NCBI GenBank assembly: GCA_020348185.1
Contig: CP070743.1
Location: 1,758,059 to 1,773,288 of the forward strand
DNA: 15,230 nt
Source of the DNA: Nitrospirota bacterium
GTDB taxonomy: Bacteria > Nitrospirota > Nitrospiria > Nitrospirales > UBA8639
Reading direction: 5' to 3'
Positions 7,522 through 14,561 of the stretch are shown here, in pieces (the first letter of the stretch is position 1; each line of letters begins with the position of its first letter). The notes beneath the pieces are model-generated. The model did no database searches. It saw only the letters and a list, made by a program, of their open reading frames with translations, and was not told the DNA's origin. The translations under genes were made by a program, and so were the position numbers.

Positions 7522-8253
7522 TTAAAGTTCTGAATTTTGTTGGCCGTTTTGTTGAAGAAGCTGCTCCAAGAGAATTCGATACGCTCGTATACGTTTCACA
7601 TAGTGAACGGGTTCCCAACCACGGGCATATCGGTGAGGGAGGGTTCGGTAATACTTCTTTTTAGACAGGAGGGGCAAAACAGTCTTGAGATCGTCCCATT
7701 TATTGGGATCTTTTTTAAGCCGGGAGGCCAAAATACGAGCATCTTTTACATGCCCCAAACCCACATTGTAGGCGGCTAATGCTAGAAATGTACGGTCCGG
7801 TTCAGAAACCTGTTGGGGAATACGACGATATAAATGTGCAAAATATTGGGCCCCACCTGCAATACTTTTTTTCGGGTCAAGGCGATTTTTAACCCCAAGA
7901 TCTGATGCGGTGGCGCGGGTCAGCATCATAAGCCCACGAACGCCTGTCGGACTCATGGCATTCCGATTCCATCGAGATTCTTGATAAGCCTGAGCGGCAA
8001 GAAGAGTCCATGGAATCCCTTGAGCCTCCGCAGAACGTTGGAATTCTTCCTTATACCGAGGAAACCGGGTTTTCACATGACGAAGGAAAATTTGAGTGTC
8101 AAACGTTGGCAAATCAACTGTCACTTGCTTGGGAATGACTTGACGCGCAACAGCCTTTTGCTCCCACTTTGGAAGTTCCCACAGAACCGTCAGCACACCC
8201 AAAAGTAATGCGACGAACACAAAGGTTTTCATTAAATCATTAGCAACGGACAT
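7522..8253 (-). CDS. Membrane-anchored lytic transglycosylase, MltF-type SLT domain (GH23)
   Basis: Lytic transglycosylases cleave peptidoglycan between MurNAc and GlcNAc to give 1,6-anhydro ends. The 243-aa product has an N-terminal hydrophobic helix (about 10-25), probably an anchor, then a periplasmic SLT domain (about 60-235). The catalytic Glu is Glu92 in AYQESRWN. The supporting motifs SPTGVRGLMMLT (101-112) and LALAAYNVGLGH (157-168) are intact. The C-terminal part (KKYYRTLPHRYARGWEPVHYV) is typical of MltF. MltF also has an N-terminal solute-binding-like regulatory domain, which is missing here. GAGGAAAG lies 7 nt before the ATG. The gene is monocistronic, divergent from the winged-helix gene. 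Confidence 0.88.
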   Translation of the reverse strand: MSVANDLMKTFVFVALLLGVLTVLWELPKWEQKAVARQVIPKQVTVDLPTFDTQIFLRHVKTRFPRYKEEFQRSAEAQGIPWTLLAAQAYQESRWNRNAMSPTGVRGLMMLTRATASDLGVKNRLDPKKSIAGGAQYFAHLYRRIPQQVSEPDRTFLALAAYNVGLGHVKDARILASRLKKDPNKWDDLKTVLPLLSKKKYYRTLPHRYARGWEPVHYVKRIRAYRILLEQLLQQNGQQNSEL

Positions 8254-8758
8254 CGAAAGACTTTCCTCATGAAAATCCTGCCATGAAAGGCCCAGAGAAC
8301 CCTACCAATTAGGAATCGCCCTATGCCTCCCACTCAAAAAGAAGCGGTATGTTCTCATATCTTCTATAAGGAGGCAAGCAAAAATTTCCTCTTTCCCCGT
8401 TACCTAATCAATACAAACCATATGTCTGTTTTTTTGTCAGGATAGGGCCAAATCTTTTGTTCCATTAACCCAATGGTCTCATTCCTGTTTCTCCTTATAT
8501 CCGGTGACAGGCTTTCGTTCAAAGTCTGTTTTACTCCCCCCTCCGCCAGCGGGTTGCTTTCTTGAAAATAGGACCATGAACCAATATTTCCTGAAGTATC
8601 AGGTATCCCTGAAGCAAAATCGAGTCCCCGGGAGTTCATTTCCCCTATCCCAAAACTCAGGTCACAGAAACCATCCAGAACATGAACTTTACATTATTTT
8701 TTGTTTTTTTGCCACAAATATGACATTATAGCCAATTTAGGGCAGGATACTGACAAAA
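8254..8758. other. 505-nt divergent intergenic spacer without a convincing gene
   Basis: This separates the minus-strand transglycosylase gene from the plus-strand winged-helix gene. Short open frames exist on both strands (for example 8400-8639 minus and 8504-8731 plus). They have no properly spaced ribosome binding site and unconvincing composition. The last 70 nt are strongly A/T-rich with long T runs, as expected of an upstream promoter region. No tRNA or strong hairpin was found. Confidence 0.5.
8701..8729 (+). promoter_or_regulatory. Tentative sigma-70-like promoter for the winged-helix gene
   Basis: TTGTTT (8701-8706), a 17-nt spacer and CATTAT (8724-8729) give a weak -35/-10 pair. 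It lies in an A/T-rich tract about 30 nt before the TTG start at 8759. Matches to consensus are 3/6 and 4/6, so this is a candidate only. Confidence 0.25.
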
Positions 8759-9340
8759 TTGGAAAATCTCAATCCAACCTCATCCAAAATTAATCTAATA
8801 AAGCTCCGTGTAAAGGCTTGGGAATGGGAATTCGAAGCCGAAGGAGAGGCGAAAATCGTTATCCAGCAATTCGAGAAATTTCAGGATCTAGTCAAAGGGT
8901 GGATCGCAACCTTTCCGGGGAAAGAAAGAGTCCCGGTTCATCCACAACAAAATCAGGTTCTTCATTCATCCGAAAAACAGGAGTTGGCCCTCCCCTCTTT
9001 GGAAAGAATATTAGAAACTGACCCCCATTCCTCAATTCTCCTCTGCCGGATCCCACCTCCCGGAAAAGGGTCGGAAGCCAAATTGGTTCTTTTATTACTT
9101 CTTGGATATCTTGAAATACGGGGGGTCACAGAGGTCTCTGTATTATCACTCAAGCAGGCCATCAAGCAATCGTTGCATCCTGTGTTACGACTCGATCGAG
9201 TGTTACACAACTACATCAGAGATCGTTTTGTTACAAAGATCGGGCGAGGAAAGGGAGGGAGATATCGATTGACACCCTTAGGCATCAAGAAAGCCGTTAG
9301 TATAGCAGAGGAGCTTAACACGGAGTGGAATCAGGCATGA
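8759..9340 (+). CDS. Unrecognised protein with C-terminal winged-helix DNA-binding-like domain
   Basis: A 193-aa soluble protein that I cannot place in a named family. Residues 12-50 form a beta-rich then helical segment with an unusual WEWEFEAEGEAKIVIQQFEKF pattern. Residues 52-90 are a variable linker. Residues 107-182 look like a winged helix: helix AKLVLLLLLGYLEI, helix LSLKQAIKQS, helix LRLDRVLHNYIRDR, then a basic Gly-rich wing (RGKGGRYR) and LTPLGIKKA. It could bind DNA or act as a protein-interaction module. A TAG lies in frame at 8738-8740, so the start must fall between there and 9340; the TTG at 8759 has GGCAGGA 11 nt upstream. A CTG at 8750 is possible. The gene appears to stand alone. 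Confidence 0.7.
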   Translation: MENLNPTSSKINLIKLRVKAWEWEFEAEGEAKIVIQQFEKFQDLVKGWIATFPGKERVPVHPQQNQVLHSSEKQELALPSLERILETDPHSSILLCRIPPPGKGSEAKLVLLLLLGYLEIRGVTEVSVLSLKQAIKQSLHPVLRLDRVLHNYIRDRFVTKIGRGKGGRYRLTPLGIKKAVSIAEELNTEWNQA

Positions 9341-9449
9341 GAGACCACCTTCAAGGTTCAAGTTTGATATCTAATAGACTGGCAATCAAATTGTTAAACA
9401 AGGAAGGTTAGGCCTAAGGCTTCTGCTGTTTGTGCTGTGTCAGTCCATT

Positions 9450-9492
9450 TCACTATACTGACTGCCAGATCAATGGCATCTCGATATAGTGA
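9450..9492 (+). promoter_or_regulatory. Imperfect dyad overlapping a possible promoter upstream of the DUF3386 gene
   Basis: TCACTATA (9450-9457) and TATAGTGA (9485-9492) are perfect inverted 8-mers. An inner pair, GCCA (9464-9467) and TGGC (9474-9477), shares almost the same centre. A -10-like TATAGT (9485-9490) lies inside the right arm and a CTGCCA (9462-9467) stands 17 nt upstream as a possible -35. A repressor could therefore occlude the promoter. It might equally act as an RNA hairpin in a leader. The start codon is 33 nt downstream. Confidence 0.4.
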
Positions 9493-9525
9493 TAATCCAA
9501 ACATGAATTGAAAGGAGATCTTCTT

Positions 9526-10200
9526 ATGGAGACCTATACCCGTCAAGAAACGGGATCAGATGTACAAAATGACCCGAAAGCGCAAGATTTACTCCGAGGG
9601 GCATTTGAGAAGACGGCTCGGTGGCAGTCAGATTTCCAGGGCTTTCAAGCGGATTTGCGGATTAATGTGAACGGAACCGAAACAAAAGGGACGGTGACGG
9701 TCAAAGGGCCAAAAGATGTATCAGTACAGATTCAGGATGAAGAACTTCAAAAATGGGCTCAAGATCAAATCGGCATGATTGCCGTTCATCGAGGCCCAAG
9801 GACTTTTGAGAATTCTGACGGAAAATATGCCCTGACTTTAGGCGGAGATGAAAATCATCCCCTTGGGCAACGGGTGAACATACACGGCGATGGCATGGAA
9901 TCGTGGTACCGTACCAAGGATAATAGAATCACCCAGATTAATCGAAAAATGCCTCGCATCGCTTTTACCATTAATGTGGAAGAGAGTGCCCTCACTCAAG
10001 ACAACAAGTACCTCACGACTCGTTATACTGTCTATTACTTTTCCCCCAAAGATGGAACGCTTCAGAATGTCGATAGTTTCACCGACACCCATACTCGCAT
10101 TTCCTCTTCCGACCTACCGGCAACCCGACGAATCATTTCCTATGAAAATGGCGCGGTGGTCACCCGAACCCTCGTTTTTGAAAACCACAAGATGTTGTAA
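9526..10200 (+). CDS. DUF3386 family protein
   Basis: A 224-aa protein without signal peptide or membrane segment. It resembles the DUF3386 family as I recall it from cyanobacteria and plants: an N-terminal AQDLLRGAFEKTARW, then FQGFQADLRI (38-47), a HRG segment near residue 88 and GGDENHPLG (106-114). GDGMESWYR (121-129), KYLTTRYTVYYFSPKDGT (161-178) and a closing DLPATRRII follow. The fold is beta-rich and the function is unknown to me. ATG 9526 was chosen for the strong AAAGGAGAT (9511-9519) 6 nt upstream; a TTG at 9508 would swallow that site. The gene has a dyad upstream and a hairpin 17 nt after its stop, so it is probably a single-gene unit. Confidence 0.7.
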   Translation: METYTRQETGSDVQNDPKAQDLLRGAFEKTARWQSDFQGFQADLRINVNGTETKGTVTVKGPKDVSVQIQDEELQKWAQDQIGMIAVHRGPRTFENSDGKYALTLGGDENHPLGQRVNIHGDGMESWYRTKDNRITQINRKMPRIAFTINVEESALTQDNKYLTTRYTVYYFSPKDGTLQNVDSFTDTHTRISSSDLPATRRIISYENGAVVTRTLVFENHKML

Positions 10201-10211
10201 TCACGATGCCC

Positions 10212-10250
10212 AAAAAAGGGGTGGTGAACCACGATAGGTTTCACCACCCC
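10212..10250. terminator. Strong hairpin terminator, probably bidirectional
   Basis: GGGGTGGTGAA (10218-10228) pairs perfectly with TTCACCACCCC (10240-10250). Two more C-G pairs and one bulged T extend the stem inward around a short loop. Six A residues (10212-10217) sit on the left, giving a U tract on minus-strand RNA, so by the T-tract criterion it is a good terminator for leftward transcription from the TPM operon. On the plus strand it lies 17 nt after the DUF3386 stop but has no T run on that side. Confidence 0.75.
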
Positions 10251-10335
10251 GCATCCCCTGCCCTCCACTTCTCTCTACCAACCCTTGCCCCATTTCGGCT
10301 TCTGAATTCTCCGAGTGGAGCCTTGGCCTCTTGTA

Positions 10336-10399
10336 ACTTGAAACTTTTTCTCTCATTCAACTCGAAACCCGAAACCTCGACCATTTTTTTACTTGAAAC
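10336..10399. repeat. Degenerate GAAAC-containing intergenic repeats
   Basis: ACTTGAAAC occurs at 10336-10344 and 10391-10399, and ACTCGAAAC at 10360-10368. GAAAC cores start at 10340, 10364, 10371 and 10395, a 24-7-24 spacing. The array lies in the 3' flank of the TPM gene (its minus-strand untranslated region). Poly-T runs separate the units. The units are too short and degenerate for CRISPR. Confidence 0.5.
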
Positions 10400-10422
10400 C
10401 TGAAGCTTTTTTATCTTCATTC

Positions 10423-11139
10423 CTAGCCAAGCCCCTGCCCCCCCATGCCTCCACCAAATCCTCCGAAATTTCCTCCGAACCCTCCCTGACCGGTCCCCCA
10501 ATATTCACCCCGTCGCCATCGTTGAAAGGGATGACGCCGCTCGGGGCGAGTGAAGCGCCAAAGGATGTAGAGCATCAGGATGACCACGCCGAGATTCATC
10601 CAGAACCCAGCAGATCGAGAGGTAGCCTTCTTATCAGATGGCAAGGGGGTTTGGCCCGCCGCGGTAGCCAAAAGGACCGAACTCCGATACAGATCCTCTC
10701 CATAGGCTGAGGTGCGGAACATTGGCACCAAATGTCGTTCAGAAATTTGATCAAGCTTTTGCGGTGAAACCACTGACAAGAGGGTTCTTCCCAACACGAC
10801 GACGGCCTGCCGTTCTTTCATCGAGGTGAGCAAGAGAATGCCACGTTCTTGTTGTGCAGTCCCAATGCGCCACCCTTCATAGAGTTTCGAGGCATAGTCT
10901 TGGGCATTCGTTAAGGGTTCAACAGTAGGGAGTGTCACGACAATCATTTCCACACCAGTGCGAGTTTCCAAATCTTTACACACCGAACGGATTTGGGATT
11001 TCCACTGGGGCGACAGAATGTTGGCATAATCACTGACATACCCCAGCGGGGTAGGCAAATCCAACTTCGCCGTAGGCGTCGCCATTAACGATAACGGCGT
11101 GATGAAGACCACCAAGATAGCAAGACCGAGCCACTTCAT
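10423..11139 (-). CDS. Exported, membrane-anchored TPM-domain protein with Gly-rich tail
   Basis: A 238-aa protein with a signal peptide (residues 1-20, ending LMA) and a TPM domain (about 30-165). The domain shows PLGYVSDYANILS near its start and GWRIGTAQQERGILLL (89-104), both hallmarks of the family (Psb32/YgcG group; members have been linked to photosystem II repair or called phosphatases). A transmembrane helix (179-195) follows, then a basic stretch and a Gly/Phe-rich cytoplasmic tail with repeated GGFGG units. The domain should face the periplasm. Its ATG overlaps the stop of the nucleotidyltransferase-like gene by ATGA (11136-11139), so the two are translationally coupled. No LemA gene, a frequent TPM neighbour, is present. 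Biochemical role unknown. Confidence 0.82.
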   Translation of the reverse strand: MKWLGLAILVVFITPLSLMATPTAKLDLPTPLGYVSDYANILSPQWKSQIRSVCKDLETRTGVEMIVVTLPTVEPLTNAQDYASKLYEGWRIGTAQQERGILLLTSMKERQAVVVLGRTLLSVVSPQKLDQISERHLVPMFRTSAYGEDLYRSSVLLATAAGQTPLPSDKKATSRSAGFWMNLGVVILMLYILWRFTRPERRHPFQRWRRGEYWGTGQGGFGGNFGGFGGGMGGQGLG

Positions 11140-11900
11140 AATCGGCCTTCAGCGATGAGTTCATTGACCCGTCTGATTAAGCCCTCCAGCCCCTGAACAT
11201 ACCGTTCGTAGAGCCGTGGGAATTCCTTCTTCCCCGGACTACTCAGGCCTCGCTTCAACTCTAAGACCTCTTGAAATACCCCGGGCTCGACCTGAAGAGT
11301 CTTGGGAAGTCGCTCGAGGATGGCCGCAGAGGTTCCACTCGGTGACTGATCCAATAACCGAAAAAGGCCACGAAGACAGGGCATTAACGCGTTTAGCGAA
11401 AGAGGGAGCAAAGCAAAAATAGCTTCGGCTTTTCCTTCGCCCTCGACAAATCGTTGCCTAAGTCGAATCAAGTTCCCGTTAAGTTCCTGCTGACAGGGGA
11501 CTATCAGATTTTTGTTGGTCAAATGGAGTTCGGGAAATGGATCCCGTCCTTCGAGCAAGACATGAGAGTCTTTAATTTCAAGAAATTCTAACGGGAAGAG
11601 TAGAGAAGAGTTCACAAGCTCCTCCGGCTTCATCATGAGGGGGGCAACCACACCCTCTTTTCCCCAACGCCGATGAAGACTCCCGCATCGTTGCCCAATG
11701 TCGAGTGAGAACTGCCGAATCAGGAGTAAGAGATTGATATTGGATCGACCTTGAACATACTCTCCGCGCACCAGACTGCCATACAAGATCACCGCCTCTA
11801 GGTGTTCTCCGATTTGTTTTCGCAACTGTCCAAGATAGGGTTGGAGGGTGTGTCGAGCCTCTTCGGGCATATCTGGCAAATTGCGGGACGAAGTAGACAT
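11136..11900 (-). CDS. Nucleotidyltransferase-fold protein with Asn replacing both catalytic Asp
   Basis: A 254-aa protein whose residues 15-118 resemble the minimal nucleotidyltransferase (MNT) domain: AVILYGSLVRGEYVQGRSNINLLLL holds the Gly41-Ser42 signature. The expected catalytic pair DxD of the SDIDLLV motif reads Asn54-x-Asn56 here. A segment FPLEFLEIKDSHVLL (about 103-117) follows where the third acidic residue usually lies. The remaining 130 residues are helical, as in HEPN or substrate-binding domains linked to such folds. With both metal-binding Asp lost, ordinary nucleotide transfer is unlikely; a binding or scaffold role is possible. The ATG at 11900 has GAGAGAGGA 11 nt upstream. 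The gene overlaps the TPM gene by 4 nt and follows the monooxygenase gene by 60 nt on the same strand. Confidence 0.7.
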   Translation of the reverse strand: MSTSSRNLPDMPEEARHTLQPYLGQLRKQIGEHLEAVILYGSLVRGEYVQGRSNINLLLLIRQFSLDIGQRCGSLHRRWGKEGVVAPLMMKPEELVNSSLLFPLEFLEIKDSHVLLEGRDPFPELHLTNKNLIVPCQQELNGNLIRLRQRFVEGEGKAEAIFALLPLSLNALMPCLRGLFRLLDQSPSGTSAAILERLPKTLQVEPGVFQEVLELKRGLSSPGKKEFPRLYERYVQGLEGLIRRVNELIAEGRL

Positions 11901-11960
11901 TACAAGATGTATCCTCTCTCAAGCTGTAAAACCAGGCATGTCATCATATGTCAATACCTA

Positions 11961-13235
11961 TCAAATGGGCTGAGGGTTGGAAGGAATCTGATCAGCACGC
12001 GGATCAGGCCAGAACCCCCCGGCTTGGAGCCGATCGAACCATCCAAATGGCGGGCTTTCTCGCAACCCGGCCGTGGCCGTCAAAACTTGGTACTGCAAAC
12101 GACGGTTTCGATCTAGCGTTTGAAATACCCGATTACGAAGGGTCGACAACACTGGATTTCCTGTATTCCAAAAAAACACTTCCTCGTCTGCCAGCCGTTG
12201 AAGCATCGTGACCTGGGGACGTCGACGGTCTTCAAACACCTGTAACGCCGAATACGACCAATTCTTTTCCACCTGGCAGGTTTCTACAATGTCCGCCAGC
12301 GTCACCGCATCAACCATGGCTTGCATTCGACCCTGTGAAGCATGCGGATTCATCCCATGTGCTGCATCACCAATCAGCACCGCTCCATTGGTGACCCATA
12401 TTTTTGCCTTGACTCTTCCTGTCCCCATGTAGGCGGTTTGGTCCCAATCCCTTAAGGTATCAAACGTGGATTGGAACACCGGGTAGATGGCCGTCCACTT
12501 GTCTCGAAGCGACTGAAGCCCCTCTGATTTCATTTGTGCCAAGCCATCAGAAGGCACCATATAAAAAACGTAAGCCTTGTTCCTCGCAGCGGGGAACACA
12601 CCTAAAATCGTCCGTTTCCCGACAAAATATTGGGACTCGGTAATATTATCCGGGCAATCAAGCATCGCGATCAGATAACTTTCTTTATAACGATGAAGTT
12701 TTGCAGGAATGGCCAGGGCTTCCCGAACTTTGGAAAAGGGACCGTCTGCACCGACAACAAGTTTGGCTTGAATCTTAATAATCTTTCCTTGACTTTCTAC
12801 CTCAATCCCCTCGACCTGAGGCCCGTCTTTGATAAGGGACTTGAATCTCGCGCCATAGAAGAGTCCTTGAGGATTTTCAGCCTGCAACACTTCAAGAATA
12901 GTTTGGTGAACGACATTCGGCCACATGACCAATGCACGATTATAGGGTGGTGGCAGCATATCGTAATCAATGGTACAAAGCCGTTTTCCACCCACTAACC
13001 GAAAATGAAAAAACCGAACAGGAAGGATTCCTTCCGGAGGAAGTCGCTGCAAAAGTCCCAAACGATCAAGTACTTGCTGCCCGTTGGGTTGGAGAATTTC
13101 CCCTCGCACCCCGGACGGAGGACCTGAAGCCTGCTCAATGACAAGGGTATCAATACCCTTCCGATTCAAGGCAAGGCCAAGTATCGCTCCCCCTCCCCCA
13201 GCTCCAACAACAACCACATCTTTTTTAATATCCAT
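11961..13235 (-). CDS. FAD-dependent monooxygenase of the UbiH/p-hydroxybenzoate hydroxylase type
   Basis: A 424-aa flavoprotein. The N-terminal Rossmann dinucleotide site is VVVGAGGGGAILGLAL (Gly11 to Gly16). The DG motif that touches FAD and NADPH is VVGADGPFSKVRE (Asp164). The GD motif for the FAD ribityl chain is LIGDAAHGMNPHASQG (Asp290). These three in order define class A flavin monooxygenases, which hydroxylate aromatic or isoprenoid-quinone-like substrates using NAD(P)H and O2. The GD motif is atypical: PHASQGRMQAM replaces the more usual PxxGQGxNxAxxD. The substrate cannot be read from sequence. The ATG at 13235 has no clear ribosome binding site, and a short open frame overlaps its start. 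Confidence 0.88.
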   Translation of the reverse strand: MDIKKDVVVVGAGGGGAILGLALNRKGIDTLVIEQASGPPSGVRGEILQPNGQQVLDRLGLLQRLPPEGILPVRFFHFRLVGGKRLCTIDYDMLPPPYNRALVMWPNVVHQTILEVLQAENPQGLFYGARFKSLIKDGPQVEGIEVESQGKIIKIQAKLVVGADGPFSKVREALAIPAKLHRYKESYLIAMLDCPDNITESQYFVGKRTILGVFPAARNKAYVFYMVPSDGLAQMKSEGLQSLRDKWTAIYPVFQSTFDTLRDWDQTAYMGTGRVKAKIWVTNGAVLIGDAAHGMNPHASQGRMQAMVDAVTLADIVETCQVEKNWSYSALQVFEDRRRPQVTMLQRLADEEVFFWNTGNPVLSTLRNRVFQTLDRNRRLQYQVLTATAGLRESPPFGWFDRLQAGGFWPDPRADQIPSNPQPI

Positions 13236-13443
13236 TAGCCGAACTCAGCAGGGCAAAGCTTTTTTTCAAATCAACGAGTTTGTAACCTTGGCAAACGGAC
13301 ATGCAACCCTCTATTACCTTTACCAAGTCACCCTCCCCGTACTTGAAGAACGTGGACATATGGCAGGTTGAAAGAAATATCGATATTCTCCTCCCACACA
13401 ACCCCAAGCTACGCTTCATTTTCTGATTACGCAGTAACAACAA
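13225..13443 (-). CDS. Doubtful 72-codon open frame overlapping the monooxygenase start
   Basis: This lies in the 306-nt gap between the small acidic protein gene and the monooxygenase gene. Its second half reads like protein (YGEGDLVKVIEGCMSVCQGY) and its stop overlaps the monooxygenase ATG by 11 nt, which could couple their translation and explain the missing ribosome binding site of that gene. Against this, no ribosome binding site precedes its own starts at 13443 or 13359, and the first half is not protein-like. It may be a decayed gene or chance. Apart from this, I see only A/T-rich sequence in 13236-13541. Confidence 0.25.
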   Translation of the reverse strand: MLLLRNQKMKRSLGLCGRRISIFLSTCHMSTFFKYGEGDLVKVIEGCMSVCQGYKLVDLKKSFALLSSANGY

Positions 13444-13541
13444 GGGCCTTAATTTTGAAATTGCGAACGACCAATTCTATATACAACAAGAAGGTCGACA
13501 CCAATAGGCAAGATTTCAGGAGAGTGACAGTGCAGGGGAAC

Positions 13542-13919
13542 TTAGTCGTCTTCAAAAATATCATGAAAATGATCATCGGCATCTTCCCAAGCCGACGGAT
13601 ATGTCTTTGCCAACCAATCACGTAAAAAAGCCTTTTGGGCGGGAGTCAGCATCATCTTAATTTGGTGAGTGCGCCCTTGAAGAGGTTGCAGAAATCCAAC
13701 ACGTTTTTCGGGGTCCAGAGTGGCTGTCCGAACGTAGACATTGGTATAGACAGAAGGAGCCTGATCATCTCCTTCTCCTTGAAGCCATACCGAGAGGTAT
13801 TTGTCCATATTCAAACCCGAACTATCCAAGGCCGGATCGGTCTCATGAAACAGTTCGTTTTCCGTTTGATCAAGCGGATCTTGACCATCCGCACGGAACA
13901 CAAAGTTACGTTTCCACAT
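13542..13919 (-). CDS. Small acidic hypothetical protein
   Basis: A 125-aa soluble protein that I do not recognise. It has a mixed alpha/beta middle (YLSVWLQGEG about 41-50, VYTNVYVRTATLDP 57-70), then LTPAQKAFLRDWLAKTYP, a likely helix. The tail (about 112-125) is packed with Asp, Glu and His (DADDHFHDIFEDD) and might bind a metal. There is no signal peptide or membrane segment. The ATG has only a weak upstream GGATC. It lies 306 nt upstream of the monooxygenase gene on the same strand, so cotranscription is possible but uncertain. Confidence 0.6.
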   Translation of the reverse strand: MWKRNFVFRADGQDPLDQTENELFHETDPALDSSGLNMDKYLSVWLQGEGDDQAPSVYTNVYVRTATLDPEKRVGFLQPLQGRTHQIKMMLTPAQKAFLRDWLAKTYPSAWEDADDHFHDIFEDD

Positions 13920-14189
13920 GATTTTCGTAAGATCCAGAAAAAATTAAAACAGATCATAGTGTCAGGGGTTTCCCGAAAAAGTCAAGGCGTTTAATTAGGG
14001 AATACCTTGAAGGTTTGCCCGCGACTCTTAAATAAAAGTTATCCTTCTCTCTTTTGTCCAACTGAAAAAGATATTCCACTTCCAAGGTGATTGAACAACA
14101 AATCAAACCCATGAAGGTTTTCACACAATCCTCCTCCTCCTCTCCAAAGAACCGGGACCCAGAAGAATGTTCAAAGTGTAATAGTCAAA

Positions 14190-14201
14190 GTTCAACGTCA
14201 A
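14190..14201 (+). repeat. Short intergenic repeat unit (AGTTCAACGTCAA region), third copy
   Basis: AGTTCAACGT at 14190-14199 is the exact reverse complement of 6224-6233, and TTCAACGTCAA at 14191-14201 is identical to 7392-7402. A degenerate GTTCAAAG/GTCAAAG pair lies just upstream (14169-14190). Confidence 0.45.
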
Positions 14202-14546
14202 CGACCCTAAAAAGTAGAATTTAATATCTATACTCCAAAGACCCTGGGAACTCACCCCAAATTAAGTCCTAAAGTTTGAGGCTTGTCTGTTGAATGTTAA
14301 AGTGATTTAATTCGGGCTTTTTCACTATCCTGGCAGAAGGGCTAGCAAAAAATCCTCAAATGCTTTACCCTAGAGGAGAGGTTCGAAAAAGGACATTACG
14401 GGGAAAGGGCTCAATGGGATATTTGAAGAATCGATAATTTGAAGTTTTGAATGTTGTACATTCCCTTGGAAAGAAGAGAGCCGATTTATTAGAATCTTGA
14501 ACCCTTCGAAACATAAACGTCAGCTTTACCCTTCAGGGCCATACAG

Positions 14547-14561
14547 GGTGTTTTTGACACC
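14547..14561. other. Small hairpin overlapping a TTGACA box upstream of the lipoprotein gene
   Basis: GGTGT (14547-14551) and ACACC (14557-14561) form a 5-bp stem with a TTTTG loop. A perfect -35-like TTGACA sits at 14554-14559, but no good -10 follows at 16-18 nt. Whether this is a regulatory site or chance is open. Confidence 0.2.

Noticed and set aside
8400..8639. 79-codon minus-strand open frame in the divergent spacer
   Set aside because: The only purine-rich stretch touches the ATG with no spacer, the composition is not protein-like, and it fills promoter territory of two divergent genes.
8504..8731. 75-codon plus-strand open frame in the same spacer
   Set aside because: No ribosome binding site, and its end runs through poly-T promoter-like sequence.
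10336..10399. CRISPR-like array
   Set aside because: Units of 5-9 nt with unequal spacing and no cas gene nearby; spacers and repeats of proper length are absent.
14331..14347. Sigma-54-like TGGCA...GC promoter
   Set aside because: The distance between the GG and GC elements is one base too long for the -24/-12 pattern.
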